This document shows, in pieces, positions 1 to 11,299 of a DNA stretch of 64,000 bases. The translations under genes were made by a program, and so were the position numbers. This DNA is from Actinernus sp. WN-2022 (Eukaryota; Cnidaria; Anthozoa; Actiniaria; Actinernidae). Where the stretch lies: positions 76,035,537-76,099,536 of the forward strand of contig JAOWCC010001589.1 in the NCBI GenBank assembly GCA_030867875.1, read 5' to 3'. Under the pieces are notes generated by a model. That model saw nothing but the letters and a program-made list of their open reading frames with translations, did no database searches and was not told the DNA's origin. Every line of letters begins with the position of its first letter. Positions within the stretch are counted from its first letter, which is position 1.

Positions 1-1190
1 CAACCCTAAATCAAAGTCGAGCATTTCCCCGACCCCAGGGGCAATATTTGCATTCAATCCTCCTGTATTCCCCCACATATCCCCCACGTATTCCCCCCGT
101 GGTTACCTCGGGGGTCGACCCCTCGGGGAAGCCGCTGATAGGTACCGCATTAATTTTTGCTGAGTTTTAGTTAGTAGACAGCTGACGAGTTCGTGAGCGT
201 TTCTTTTCAAAGTGTTAGTCGCAGTGTAATAACGGCAATGACTGTGTTTAATAAATAATACAAGTCAGTTTCAAATACGGAGTGACTTCTGCTAAATTTG
301 AGCGCGGGATCTCCAGAGTGTATTCTCGTTTACACCGCCATTTGTGTGTTTAAATTGACTAAGACAAACCGGCTTTAAAATAAAAACGATTACGACTCGC
401 CACTTGCCCGCTAACCTTAGAAGAAGTATATTCTGGTTTCACACTCTGAAGAATTGTGTTATTTATTAAACAAAGTCATTCCTGTGTTTAAACTGACTAA
501 GAAAAACGATGTAGAATGAAACGCTTACGACTCTGGAGCCGTCCGCGCTAAACTTAGCAGAAGTATATTCTGGTTTCACAGTGTTGCGGCTTTATTTAAA
601 CACAGTCAGCTGGGTTATTTACCGTGGATAATTTTGCTTTGATTTTGAATAAACAAATAAAGGCCAAGGATCAAAGCATTTTAGCGAACATTAGGGAGGA
701 GCTTACAACAAAAGAATCGGAGGAATCAAAGAGAGGAGGCGGGCTGCCAAAACAATAGCAGTAGAAGTTGAAAAAATTGCGCGAAACACAATCCAATGAA
801 ACTGTGTATTAGAAATTTCGCGGGTCTTCTTTTGTATTACGCCAGAGCCAATCATCAGGAACTTTATGAGTTGAACAAAAGGCTTTCAGAACAATACTTA
901 ATTCCCATTTTAGACCGAACACAAGTCGTAAAAAGAGCTCCATGCATAGGCAGAAGCGAATACATTTTCTGTATAATGTAATTGAAAAAGTCAATCTAAA
1001 GTGACTGTTCTCCTGTAATTCAGACCAATGATTATCTCACTCACTGAAAAGTCTTACATCCGCCATGTTGGATCAGTTAGTAAGCTGGTTCCGGCATTTA
1101 ACCTCGCTTCCATTCAGGACGAATCTATCGTTGCTTCTGATTGGTCGAAATCGGAGAATTGCAGATATAAGAGGGTTGTCATTGGACATT
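1..1190. other. Unassigned region with an imperfect repeat
   Basis: No gene is convincing here. Two imperfect copies of a segment of about 140 bp are visible: the stretch from about 337 to 465 and the stretch from about 484 to 590 share TGTGTTTAAA-type starts, GACTAAG, TTACGACTC and the block AAGTATATTCTGGTTTCACA. This could be part of an old mobile element. A short reading frame around 626-745 has a lysine/glutamate-rich composition and ends in a stop; I do not recognise it. The first 120 bases are rich in CCCC and GGGG runs. Confidence 0.4.
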
Positions 1191-1466
1191 CGCTCCTCAC
1201 TATCTATCACAGGATAGGAAGTGAGTAAAGGAGCCAATCAAATCGCTGAATTTGCAAGAGAATACTAGTATGTCTCTACCTGACTAAAGGATATAAGTTG
1301 GTTACGTAGTTGGTGTTATTAAAGCACTCGCTCCTCACTATCTATCACAGGATAGGAAGTGAGTAAAGGAGCCAATCAAATCGCTGGATTTGCAAGAGAA
1401 TACTAGTATGTCTCTACCTGACTAAAGGATATAAGTTGGTTACGTAGTTGGTGTTATTAAAGCACT
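1191..1466. repeat. Direct tandem duplication, 138-bp unit x2
   Basis: Units 1191-1328 and 1329-1466 lie head to tail and differ at one position that I can see (CTGAATT against CTGGATT). Each begins CGCTCCTCACTATC and ends TTATTAAAGCACT. Near-identity implies a recent duplication. A short inverted motif (CTCCTCAC...GTGAG) sits at the start of each unit. No coding potential is apparent. Confidence 0.9.
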
Positions 1467-1522
1467 ATTTTCGCACTAATCAATGGCCTTGGCTACATAA
1501 AGGTTAGGGACTGACGTGCGTG

Positions 1523-1910
1523 TTTAATTGACAAATAGAGGCACGTGCTGACTATAGCGGACAAAAAATAATGAATTCGGCCTTCGGCCTCTTGCAGTAA
1601 TGAAATGTTGAGTTCATCGTACAGTCGGCAAGTGCCTGTATTTGTCAGTAAAACACAAACATAAAGTCTCTAACGTTTATTAAATATTCCAACTGAGCGC
1701 ACAGCGTGCTGTGGTCACCAATAACACACTGTCATTAGCCAATCACCTGCTTGGATTTTGTATTGTGCACATCATTAGCCAATCACCTGCTTGGATTGTG
1801 TACTGTGCACGAAACTGGAATATTAACTGCTGTGAATACAGCGTGCACAAATACGATAAATCATCAACATCACATCTTCTTTTGCTTGGAATATATTTAA
1901 GTAGTGGGCC
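1523..1910 (+). repeat. Dispersed hairpin repeat family A, copy 1
   Basis: The left part is an inverted repeat: the arm at 1523-1552 (with GACAAATAGAGGCAC) pairs with 1623-1655 (GTGCCTGTATTTGTC). Between the arms is the palindrome GGCCTTCGGCC. The right part holds AGCGTGCTGTGGTC and two tandem units of about 40 bp (about 1731-1810) containing AGCCAATCACCTGCTTGGAT. Sequence-similar copies occur at 34299-34680 (same strand) and 19455-19625 (opposite strand). No protein is encoded, so this is probably a non-autonomous element. Confidence 0.75.
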
Positions 1911-3886
1911 ACGAAAGAGTGAACGAATTATGAACTAGGAGAATAGAACATGACTATGCATGATGTATGGCAGCTGTAATACGTATTTTCAAGTTCACCA
2001 AACACGTCATTTTTCTTTCGATACACAGCACTGTACCAATAATTTATCTACAAAATATTCAACATAAACCTGTTTTCAGTCGGTCTCAAAGTTAGACCGC
2101 ATTTTCATAGTTATCTCAAAGATCTTATATACTCTGTACTATGTGTAATATAATGTATAAAAAAGACAGGAAATCAACGTCACATCACTAATATCGGCAG
2201 TATATCCATATTATTTAATTTTCGAGGCTTTATCTACTAGTTGTCCAGTCGCCCAATAAACGCAGAGCGCTTGTTGGTCATATTATAACCATATCAAAAT
2301 GAATATTTGGACAATATAATTAATTATTCTTAGTTACAATAATGTTCAATTAGCAGGCTGCGAATTATGTTATTTCAAGCCTCCCGATTAGGGGAAACTC
2401 TCCTTCCGGATGGATTCAACTAATTAAAATAAAAGGAATTATCTTTTTTGTTTAGGAAAATCATTCGTTTAGCGTTACAAATCGTGTCAGTTGCCGAGAT
2501 ATAATCCTAATAGGATTTCCATAGGCTTTACTGTTAATACGTTTGTATCCCTTCTGACAGATCTGACATTAATTCCCCATTACAATTGTGCACATTGACA
2601 TGACGGCAACGTCACTGGCCCTGATGCAACATATATTTCTATAAAGGCGTAATTTCAGAGTTGCGTTGATTAGATTTCGGCGGGATCGAAGCAGATGCAC
2701 AGACATATGGTACTTCAACATCCCTGGTACTCATTTTCACCGAGCGTTAGATGGTTTCTCGGACGATTTTAAGGTAAGGCTGTGATTATTATACTAGTCC
2801 GTATCAATTTAGTGAAATAATTATGATTTTAAACCTTCACAAAGCCTAAAAGAAATTTACTTAAGCAATTAGTAACAACAATGTTTCAATTAATTTCAAA
2901 GATAAAACTGAGGGGAAATAATTTTACCATTCTTCTGCGGACCTGTCTTATATTAAAAGTATTTCATAGGATAGAAAAAAACGGTCAGCTCTAAAGATAA
3001 CATACTTGCACCTGAATCCCCCCCTGGTTTTAACTAAAGCGACAATTAAAACACCCCAACTTCGTTGCTAGCAAGAACGGGAACTTACTTTACCTTGTAC
3101 AAAGAAACGAAACCTCAACTCGGTTGCACGCTTCGCGAACTGCCATTTGCATCCAACAAGAGTGCCACTGAGACAGAATAAAAAAGAAATGTATATTTCC
3201 GTCTGTCGGTTTCTCACAGCATGGGTAAATATATATATATTATTTAGTTTTTCTTTTGAAATCGGTATCATGTGTTATCATTTGAATGTGATCAGTATGG
3301 TGTAGAGCTTACTTTAATTTGCCAAAATATGTGTTGTAAACAAGACTGACTTTTTACGTTGTATGGGTGTCACTGACAACAATTCGTCTTTTTCACACAA
3401 ATGCTTAGGTTGCAATCACATATCTAGGATACGAAACTGTGCAGTTTAGGTCTCTATTAATGAGATTAAATTAGTATTTAACTTTCAGTGTCGAAAGGAT
3501 ATCATCAAAACCTCAGTTGAGACTGAGTCATATTCAGATATAAATGTTTAATCACGAAAAAAAAATATTCTTCCGAGAAAGCAATTTTTTTTTCTTCAAT
3601 CAATCTGTTTAGTAAAACCAAGGTACGATAATTAATTATAAGCTTAAACTAAAGGAACTTGAACTAGGAAGCATTACAGAAAAAAATTAGTAGTCGATCT
3701 TGCCCTTGTTTTCTAACGGATGATATTTCCCCTAAGCTTAGCTTTGCGTGAATAGAATAGCGAAATACCCGGGAGAATTTTCCATTAAAACGATGGCAAT
3801 CGGATGACTCTAGTTTCTGTGTGATGAAACTGCGATTATTTTTACATTTACAACTGCAGACTGGTATACGTATATCTTGGACATTA
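1911..3886. other. Non-coding stretch apart from the possible exon at 2639-2773
   Basis: AT-rich sequence with many stops on both strands. Apart from the possible promoter and exon at 2639-2773 I see no domain, RNA gene or strong inverted repeat. A short AT run (about 3230) is the only simple repeat. Confidence 0.5.
2639..2773 (+). promoter_or_regulatory. Possible TATA promoter and non-coding first exon
   Basis: A TATAAA box lies at about 2641, with CRE-like text (AACGTCAC) about 30 bases upstream. About 130 bases downstream, AAG/GTAAGG at about 2771-2779 is a near-perfect vertebrate/cnidarian-style 5' splice site. Reading from the first ATG after the TATA box gives only about 20 codons before a stop, so if real this would be a 5' UTR exon of a plus-strand gene whose coding exons I cannot identify. 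Both signals are short and could occur by chance. Confidence 0.3.
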
Positions 3887-4220
3887 GGGACGACGGCAGG
3901 CAGAAAAATGTTTACTTCCGAAATTTAGTGTTTCTCGTTTTTTCTCATCCAGATCTTCAAAAAATATGTTGAGTCAGAAGGTTAAGTATAAAGTTCTGTT
4001 CATGCCGAACGAAAAACAGAGGGATTTACTTTCTTACGTTTGCAATCTATCGTAGACGTAATATTTGGGTGTTTTCACGTCTTTTTGCAGAGTACGGTCG
4101 AAATGCAAGCGACTGCGTGCATGCATTTTCACGTGGAGTTATTGTATTTTGTAATTAAGACTATCGTTTTATGCCGTCACTGTCGTCGTCCTAGACGTTA
4201 CTGTCGTGTTTTAAGGTCCC
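3887..4220. mobile_element. MITE family GGGACC, copy 1 (TA target)
   Basis: The element begins TA|GGGACGACGGC and ends AAGGTCCC|TA, giving a TA target duplication and GGGAC-type inverted termini. Its interior (TTTTCACGTCTTTTTGCAGA, GGAGTTATTGTATTTTGTAATTAAG) matches the better preserved copy at 27015-27377 in the same orientation. The right end carries a run of GTCGTC/CGTCAC text, the reverse complement of the GACGGCGACGG text at the left end of copy 2. TA duplications and short size fit a Tc1/mariner-type MITE; that class is an inference. Confidence 0.8.
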
Positions 4221-4379
4221 TATTTTGTTCGTATAAAAGTGAGGATTGATTATTAGATAGTGAAGGACATATGATTAAATAATGCGGTGCTTGTTGGATG
4301 CATACAATCTAAACGTATCGCCACGGGTTGTATCGCATTAAATAACCAGTCTTATTATATAGCTAAGTAATTTCGCGAG

Positions 4380-4720
4380 CTGTGATTGGTCAATTTGCGC
4401 ATAGTTAATAGAGGGAATGAAACCCGTCAAACTTCAAAGGGGGCAGCATTTTCTGCCCTGCTTGACAATCAACTAACAAAGGCACTGCGATTTAGGTTGC
4501 AAGGGAGTAAGACAAAAGATTGTGCACGGTCATAGCTCATTAGCGTCCCCTGAACGACTGAAACCATACGTTTCTTTTGGCTGATTGATTAACATATTCC
4601 AATATCTATTGTGTTTTGTGCACGATCACGGTTGAAAAAAAAAACGAACACAGACCTACAACAAAGAAGGTCGCTGGGTTTCATAACCATTTCCCTCTAT
4701 TAACTATATGATTTTGCACC
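4380..4720. repeat. Imperfect inverted repeat
   Basis: The block TAGTTAATAGAGGGAATGAA at about 4404 is repeated in inverted orientation at about 4681-4706 (TTTCCCTCTATTAACTA), with GAAACCC/GGGTTTC extending the pairing. The interior of about 250 bases is not coding. Probably a degraded foldback element. Confidence 0.5.
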
Positions 4721-4785
4721 GACGTCATTCCACCCAATTTCGGTCTCAAAGGAAATGAAGAAGCGATATATAATAAACATCTTAT

Positions 4786-4996
4786 AGAGCATATTTCGTA
4801 TGAGTGGGACAAACTACGGCATCAGTCCGTAGCCTTACCGTAACCGTACTGTAACTTACTGTACCGTAACTCTGTGATTTGATTGGGTCAGCAGGACAAA
4901 AACAATAGGGAAACCATTTCAATGTCACGGCATGCCGTACAGTTACAGTGCTGTGGTCATTGCTGTAGTTTGTCCCACTCATACGAAATCTGCTCT
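4786..4996. mobile_element. Foldback MITE, 211 bp
   Basis: The ends are long inverted repeats: AGAGCATATTTCGTATGAGT at the left, and at the right its reverse complement with one substitution, continuing through GGGACAAACTAC (about 33 paired bases). The interior is rich in CCGTA/TACGG words. It lies 14 bases from another small inverted-repeat element (5011-5134). Confidence 0.85.
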
Positions 4997-5010
4997 AATC
5001 TTGTTTGCTC

Positions 5011-5134
5011 GGTCCGTACCGTAAGTTATGGATTCTCGTCGCCTCCCCTTATATGCCGTCCGCGCGCTTCGCGCTTGGGCCAGGATCCGGAAAAAAGGGG
5101 AAAATCGGTCCATAATTAACTTACGGTACGGACC
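5011..5134. mobile_element. Short MITE, 124 bp, TIR GGTCCGTACC
   Basis: The terminal inverted repeat is perfect for 18 bases, GGTCCGTACCGTAAGTTA. The interior has GC-rich text with GCGCGCTTCGCGC, itself a small hairpin. No clear target duplication is visible. The interior does not encode protein. Confidence 0.85.
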
Positions 5135-5149
5135 TCGGTTAATGAGAGG

Positions 5150-5332
5150 TATACAATACAATAACTTTATTTAACTTGGTCAAAACACTTAGCTATGAAT
5201 AAAGTGCGTCATAGCAGACGGAGCCAAGACGGAGTCTGCAATGACGCATCAGCTACTTTTTTAGGTATGCCACAAAATAACAATGAGAATAAGAAAAAAA
5301 AGAGCTAATAAATATGTATACACTAAGTATTA

Positions 5333-5373
<41 letters not shown>

Positions 5374-6075
5374 TTAACGATAAAATTTATCCTAACTAAT
5401 CCCGAATATTTAAAATTACTCTAAAATATACGTAATATACTGTTTAAAATTTAAAATACCCTAAAGAACTATTACAATAAATATATTTACATACTAAAGC
5501 CCCACCAATATCTTTACATACTAAAAACGTATATAATCCTTTTAAATAAGTTATGGGGACAACTGAACCAACAATTCGTGCAAGTCGTGATAGCATTGAA
5601 AATATCTGCTGGATAAATATATGAAGCGAAGACGTTTAGTCTGGCACCTGGATCCGCTAAAAAAATGGATTTCTTTACTTTGCATAAACAATCAACAACT
5701 CTTTTATTAGTTTTCAAAGATGCCACTATTCAAGGGTTAAATTTTTTTTGGGTGGGAAATAAGCTTGACCAGAAACTGTTGTAATATGACCACGTACCCA
5801 GTTTCCATCTAAAGGATTAATCTTCAGATGCCATAGATTTAATTTGAAGTCTCGTTTAATTTTGGATAACGTAATCTGGTGGTTAATCCGTCTTGGCGCC
5901 TTGTTGATAGGTTTGAAACGACACATGCCGGATGGATTTAGATATTTAACAATGTCAGCTTGAATTTCGTCAGGTTTTTTTCCCGGTTCTCTTTTTCGCA
6001 GAAGTCTTTCAAAAGTCATGACGGGGAGAGAAACATTCTGTAATATGGAGAAATATGCTTCACGGATCATCGCAA
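5150..6075 (-). pseudogene. Unrecognised minus-strand sequence with retroelement-like 3' tail
   Basis: Two adjoining frames, 6070-5726 (114 codons) and 5726-5514 (70 codons), read on the minus strand. The first is rich in Lys, Asn, Pro and Ile and I do not recognise it. Downstream (5160-5180 on the complement) is AATAAAGTTATTGTATTGTA, a poly(A) signal followed by a short repeated tail. That layout resembles the 3' ends of the LINE fragments elsewhere in the window. A truncated retroelement or a retrocopy would explain it; a real host exon is also possible. A (TA)n microsatellite lies at about 5328-5370. Confidence 0.3.
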
Positions 6076-7199
6076 AAAAAGAATCCTAATACACTGAGAA
6101 TAACTTTTTCAAAACCGCATAAAAAATGTTATTGGGAACATAAGTAAATTTCCCGTGTGTTTTAAGTACACATTTCTAGCTTAGATTCGGCAACGACATT
6201 ATAATTTCAAAACTGATCAGGAAAAATCCGTAGCCGCTGACGGAAGTTTAGAGTAATCATTTTCACAGTCTTCAGTTGCTGAAGATGAACTGTATTATTT
6301 GTAATTATTTAAGCTTTATTCCATAATTCTGCCAAGAACACGAAATATGCACATGCAGGGACAAATCAGTCCCACTTCTCGAATCAGCCGCAGGTTTTTA
6401 GGTATTATGGAAAGAACATTTAAACAACTTGTTATTCGGCTGGAAATCTAGATCTAATATAGACGGCTGTGCATTTTTATTCCGGTCCGTTCATAGTCTG
6501 AATATACAGCCGTATTGGCTTAGCCGACAACAACTTTTCTTTATCAAAACAAGAATAATTATGAAATGACATTAAACCAAATAGAACGTAAACATTCCTT
6601 AATTGTTGTTATGATAGATTTCCGGTGAAAATCATTTTTCCTCGCCATTTCATTATACCGATCATGTATCAACCAACTACGCACCGACCACCTACGAACA
6701 CGTAACGGCCACTTACCGATGTTTTAACGACTACGTAACGACCACTTGCCGACCATGCAGACGTGCACTGACAAACCTTTGGCCTTTTTAAGCTTCATCT
6801 TCTTCTGATCAATCGTTATTTTGATTGAGTTGTATCGTTTTTGCAATATATTTTATTCGGCAGCTGTTTTTTTAGCAAAGAATTAACCAAAGAACTGAGT
6901 AAACGAATTTTCCATCTTTTCCATCAACACTCCCTTGGCGAGAGGCCTCCAGTTTTCGGCTATGCCGAAAAAATATGCAATACAAAAGTAGTCAAGTTGC
7001 GGGCAAGTCTATAAAAATAGCTGATCAGCGAAATCTTTGTCGGGTGTCGGATCACGTTACGAACAATATCATGACTATACTGATGTTGTTATTGGTAGTA
7101 CGATGGATGAAAATTCGATTGATATTTTCTCTGAGTTCGACCAAGTTAATTGAACAAAATTCTTGGCCGTTTGCATGTGACGTCATCAAAAACCTAAAA
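6076..7199. other. No gene recognised
   Basis: AT-rich, with stops in all frames. At 6665-6755 there is an irregular run of ACCACTTACCGA/CGTAACGACCAC words, a loose repeat of about 25 bases. Nothing else stands out. Confidence 0.5.
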
Positions 7200-7728
7200 T
7201 CTAAACTATAAGTCTAACAAAGCTCTTCTTTGTATATATTCTAGACATTGATAATAAAAGTCTACACAGCAAATTTCACGTCGATGGGGTGTATTGTTTC
7301 GGAGTAAATAAATTTTGAATTTTATGACAGAACGACCCAGCGTGTCACCCGTTTCCGGAAGGCATAAAAATCCATGTAATTGTGTCAATTTCTTTTTTTA
7401 ACTCGATAAATCATTTAAAGTTGCATTCAAAGAGTTTTAAAGTGAAACCCAATGATTTTGATGGGAAAGTAAGCTTTATTTGTATTTTCGTTTTATGGCC
7501 GCGTTTGTGCCCCAGAGATGGACACCAAATGAAGATGGCGGCCCCATACCAAGTACTGTAAACTTGTCGTACATTCATTGGCCCACAGCTCCGTTAGGAA
7601 ATAATCTAATGTTCCAAAATGAGAGTTATAAATATATTTTTGGTAGTTCTACAAGGACCAACATGTTATATTTCATTTCATCGGTGCAAACCACGCGTGT
7701 CATGACGATGAAAACCACCAATAGAGGA
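7200..7728 (+). repeat. Dispersed repeat family D, copy 1
   Basis: About 500 bases here match 49428-49930 in inverted orientation. Shared blocks include CTTTGTATATATTCTAGACA, TTTGGTAGTTCTACAAGGAC and GTCATGACGATGAAAACCAC. Several indels separate the copies, so both are old. Frames read through it (for example 7480-7734) are not conserved in the other copy, which argues against coding. Confidence 0.75.
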
Positions 7729-7921
7729 AACTGAACTATTGAATGGAATGATTACATTTCAGAGGTCTTTGGTTCAAAGCGCACTCGAAATCTCTTAAAA
7801 AGCTCAGTTCTTAAAAAGTTTTATCTTAAAATATTCTTTATTAAATAATAAATAATCAGTATCTATATGAAACTAGTGACATTGTAGAAAGCAAAATTCA
7901 AATATCCGATATATTATTGTA

Positions 7922-8140
7922 TTATATACCACACCAGTGAAATATCACTTTTCTCGCGCACTGATTGGCTACTCAAACATGTACAGTGAATACGATTTCA
8001 TATTCACCTCCGAGCGAAGCAGCGTTTACTCGAGAGTTTTTGTCCATTTGACAGAAAATAAAATAACTATTTGGTGCTGGCTATTCACCTGCAGTGTGAC
8101 ATATACTAAAACAATGATTTACCTCAGTGTCGGTGAATAG
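7922..8140. repeat. Repeat family with TATACCACAC terminus
   Basis: It starts TATATACCACACCAGTGAAA and contains GCGCACTGATTGGCTACTCAAA, a block also found at 26401-26505. It ends with CATATACTAAAACAATGATT followed by CAGTGTCGGTGA, matching 27426-27470 and 27622-27665. These are probably termini and internal parts of one MITE-like family. Confidence 0.6.
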
Positions 8141-8350
8141 AAATGCAATAGCCTATTTGTGAGGGCATATTCCACGCACATTATCTGATCCGACAAGAGA
8201 ACAGTTGCCGAGAGCGAAACTCGAGGGAAACTGTGAGCTTCGATGATCAGATAATGTCCAAGGACAAATATCAGGGCATATTTCGACGCCACAATGTAAG
8301 TTATTGGTGTTATCATCCTTCACATATTTTGACGAGCGCTTATACGCTCA

Positions 8351-8450
8351 CAGGGGGTGTATTCGCTGATATTTTCCGCTCGCGGAGAGAAAATATCGGG
8401 TCACGTGACGCATTCAACCAATCACGTGCGAGAGAAAATATTTGATGGGT
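8351..8450 (+). repeat. Repeat family E, copy 1
   Basis: A segment of about 100 bases containing GTATTCGCTGATAT, AAATATCGGGTCAC and CCAATCACGTG matches 18926-19033. It includes TCACGTGACG and AATCACGTGC, two E-box-like CACGTG hexamers. No coding potential. Confidence 0.65.
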
Positions 8451-8724
8451 TATAATGGGTTATTACCTCGTGGAAGCGGCTCAGTAAATATCCACCACTA
8501 TTCACCTCCACTTCAGTGAATACTTGTTAAATATTCATAAAGAAAAGGACATTTATATCATATCCTTTTTAACTTGTCCAAGTTTTCCATAAATCCGACT
8601 GTCCTTTTGAGTTGCGACTAATTATCGTATAATTTACCCATAATGCATATGACACGCGTAGGAGCTTCAAGTAGCTCGTTTTATACTTGCACTTGCTTTC
8701 TGAGATCAACTTGTTGGAATTTAT

Positions 8725-8820
8725 GTTGATTTTTGTGGAGGGAGGAAATCCGCCGGAGAACCCGGTGAAAAACCCTCGAAACGAGATACCAACAAACTCA
8801 CATGTGACGCCTGCCTATTA
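8725..8820 (-). mobile_element. SINE fragment with conserved central domain
   Basis: The stretch with TTTTTGTGGAGGGAGG, GGAGAACCCGGTGAAAAACC and GAGATACCAACAAACT is a close match to the fuller SINE at 16756-16957. Read on the minus strand it has the TTTTCACCGGGTTCTCCGG core typical of an ancient central domain shared by metazoan SINEs. The tRNA-derived head is missing, so the copy is 5'-truncated. Confidence 0.7.
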
Positions 8821-8829
8821 GTTATATAT

Positions 8830-10200
8830 ATATATATAGTGTAACCGGCGACGAAAACTAAAAACGAACAAGAATATTAAGATCCAGACTAATATACCAC
8901 TGAAAAGAGTTTCACATAACAATAGTAATGGTTTTGTTGAATAGTCTTGACATAGCTTACCTTTCTTTTTCCCAATATGAAGATGTTTCGAAGTGTCAGT
9001 GGATATCCTGAACAGATGGCGAGACGTTTAAAAGTATTTCTGCCCTTCAAAAATACCCGACTCTTTGTATAAACAGCCTTAATGCTCTGACCAACGAGAA
9101 AGCGATGCTATGCATGCTGCAGGTTTGCAATCTCTCTCACCAAAATAAAATGTTTGCTTTTCATGATACTTGGAACTATAAACAAAGGCAGAAAAAGTGC
9201 TCGATTTTATCGTCAATTATGCAAATCGTCCAAATATTCGAATTAGTCTAGTTCTCACACGTCTTACTCCTTTGTGATTAAACGAATTATGAACTTATGA
9301 ATTATGAACGAAAGCACGAAGTGACAAAAGTTTGTAAATGTTTGAAAAATCTTGCCGGAAAGAATTGAATAGCAGGTGCGCTATATATATATATAACAAA
9401 AGGCTTTTCTTATGAAGTCCACACGCAAAGATTTGCGGTGTCGTTTGTAAGTATAATTTTGGTAGGTGAATACAATTTTGTTTGTGTGCGTTTAAAGTGT
9501 GTACAGAGTTAGCTCACACTTATTAGTTTTCAGTCGTGATATTTGATTTATAATTACCAGGATAATAAATTAATGGCACAAAGTGATCACAGGTTAACAT
9601 AGAATATGAAAACTGATAAATATTTTCTTAATGAATTGGAACAACCCCAAAGTTGTTACTTCCAACATAACGGAAATGAAACGGACAACGCCGGTTTAAA
9701 TTTAGAACCTATGGGGATATATAGTTATGGAATATAGAAATTTAAAAAAATAAAAATATGATGATGTATACTCTTGTATTATTATTGTATTTTCACCTAT
9801 ATCGAACATGACAACTGAACATTGAGCTAGCTAATGTTTCACCATTGCTATGATATAATCTGTTTGAAATCGTCAAATAAACGTAGTAAGCGATTTCGAT
9901 TTAAATTATGTATTAACGATTTATTAGATCTCTTGGAGTTGTCTAGATAATTAATACATTAATCATACACTCAACTAAATTTCTAGATTCTGATTGGTTG
10001 AGAACTGAGCCCAATTTCCAGTTATTTCAGTGCAAAGTTGTGAAGGAAGTGAAGGAAGTTGAAATTCAGTGCAATTTCACGGTTACCATAGCAACATATT
10101 TTTGCAGTGTTAAGCCTGCACTTGTATGGTTTCCTTAACTACATGTCATCTTTGCTGTCGTAACTTCGTTAGTCGCTGATGTTTTTAGGTAAATGATTAA
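8830..10200. other. No gene recognised
   Basis: AT-rich intergenic or intronic sequence with short (TA)n runs at about 8825 and 9382. I see no domain, splice-supported exon or long inverted repeat. Confidence 0.5.
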
Positions 10201-10560
10201 AGTGCCCCTAACCCCAATTTGTTTTATTTTAGAGTATTTCAGTGAAAAAAATGTTTCGTTTTCAATTTGCGTGAATCCTTGATTGTCTACGACCTGTTTG
10301 GTTAAACAAGACGAAAAGCGGCCCGGCTCTTTTCACAACCGAGCGTCAGTACACAAATTAGAAGCATGGGTCCAGTTCATCGTGCATTATGTGTGACGTA
10401 AGATGAGGAGTCCATACCAATAGAAACACAACAAGTGCTGGTGAACAATGTCTTACGTCACTCGACCAACACCCCAAACTGTGCGTGCGTATTGCCAGGC
10501 ACCCATTTTATTATTTCTTTTTCATTCGTCAAAACTAAAATGGGGTTAACAAACAATCGT
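10197..10560. mobile_element. Probable decayed member of the TTAA/AGTGCCCC MITE family
   Basis: The left end reads TTAA|AGTGCCCCTAACCCCAAT, matching the left terminus of the intact element at 58557-59059. A decayed right end may be AAAATGGGGTTA at about 10540, which lacks the last bases of the terminus. The interior contains inverted TTACGTCA/TGACGTAA words near 10395 and 10450. Confidence 0.5.
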
Positions 10561-10659
10561 CTGTTTTTTGGTGCAATTAGCGATAAATACCGCACGAGCA
10601 ATTCGCAAGCATGGTTCCTTCACAAACTAATCTTCAATATGAGCCCGCCATAAATCTGG

Positions 10660-10700
10660 CCTTTGGCCTTAGTGCAAAATAAATGAACTTGAACTTTGGA
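10660..10700 (+). repeat. Short retroelement-like 3' tail
   Basis: GGCCTTTGGCCTTAGTGC is followed by AAAATAAATGAACTTGAACT. The AATAAATGAACTTGAACTT text resembles the 3' tail of the LINE at 19750 read on its own strand, so this may be a very short 5'-truncated retrotransposon end. Confidence 0.35.
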
Positions 10701-10933
10701 AGTAATGTCTAGTGTACAGGCATGCGCAGATATTCGATTCTATCACCACACCCAGCGGATATAATTGTTCGCAGAGTGTTTGAGGCAACGTCTGGATTGT
10801 CATGGCCAAGAATCGGAGGACAGCATGGCTGCCAAGTTACACTGAGTATGCGCAGTACGCTCATAAATAATGGAGTCCTAGGCACACAATGACTGAGAAA
10901 GCACAAAAAAGCCGCCAAATAAAAGTATCTTAC

Positions 10934-11136
10934 TTTATAGATGTACCAGGTGCGTAAATCTCAAAGCTTCTCGTTGGCTCCGGTTCCAGCGTTAGGTGTC
11001 CTTTTTTCGTAGGTTTAAACAGTATAAACTCCAGCAAAACTGTGTTGAAGTCCTGAACGCTGAGCTGTATATAATCGTGTGCAAATATGCAACATTTGCC
11101 GTACATAGCCAAAGTATTGAGCTTGTAGTTCGGCAT
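10934..11136 (-). CDS. Putative first coding exon of an unidentified gene
   Basis: An open frame starts at ATG 11136 (first residues MPNYKL) and runs about 68 codons before reaching AAA|GTAAGA at 10934/10933, a strong splice-donor match; the frame stops in the intron just beyond. The first six residues look like the start of sigma-class glutathione S-transferases, but the rest does not continue in that way, so I do not assign a function. The upstream 160 bases (11137-11300) have no in-frame coding extension. No later exons could be identified to the left. Chance ORF plus chance donor is the main alternative. Confidence 0.3.
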
Positions 11137-11299
11137 GTCAGTTGTAGCTAGTCAAAGTGCGAAAATCGTAAGTTGTAGTTCGAAGAGTGTTTGACGATTG
11201 CCGTTAGTTCGTTTGACAATCAATCTTCAATAAAGTCCGGCACTTTTGGATCTAAAACCGATGAAAACAGCTGAAGTAGCTAAAATCATGTTCGACAAG

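Noticed and set aside
7480..7734. 84-codon plus frame in repeat family D
   Set aside because: The other copy of the repeat (49428-49930) does not preserve the frame.
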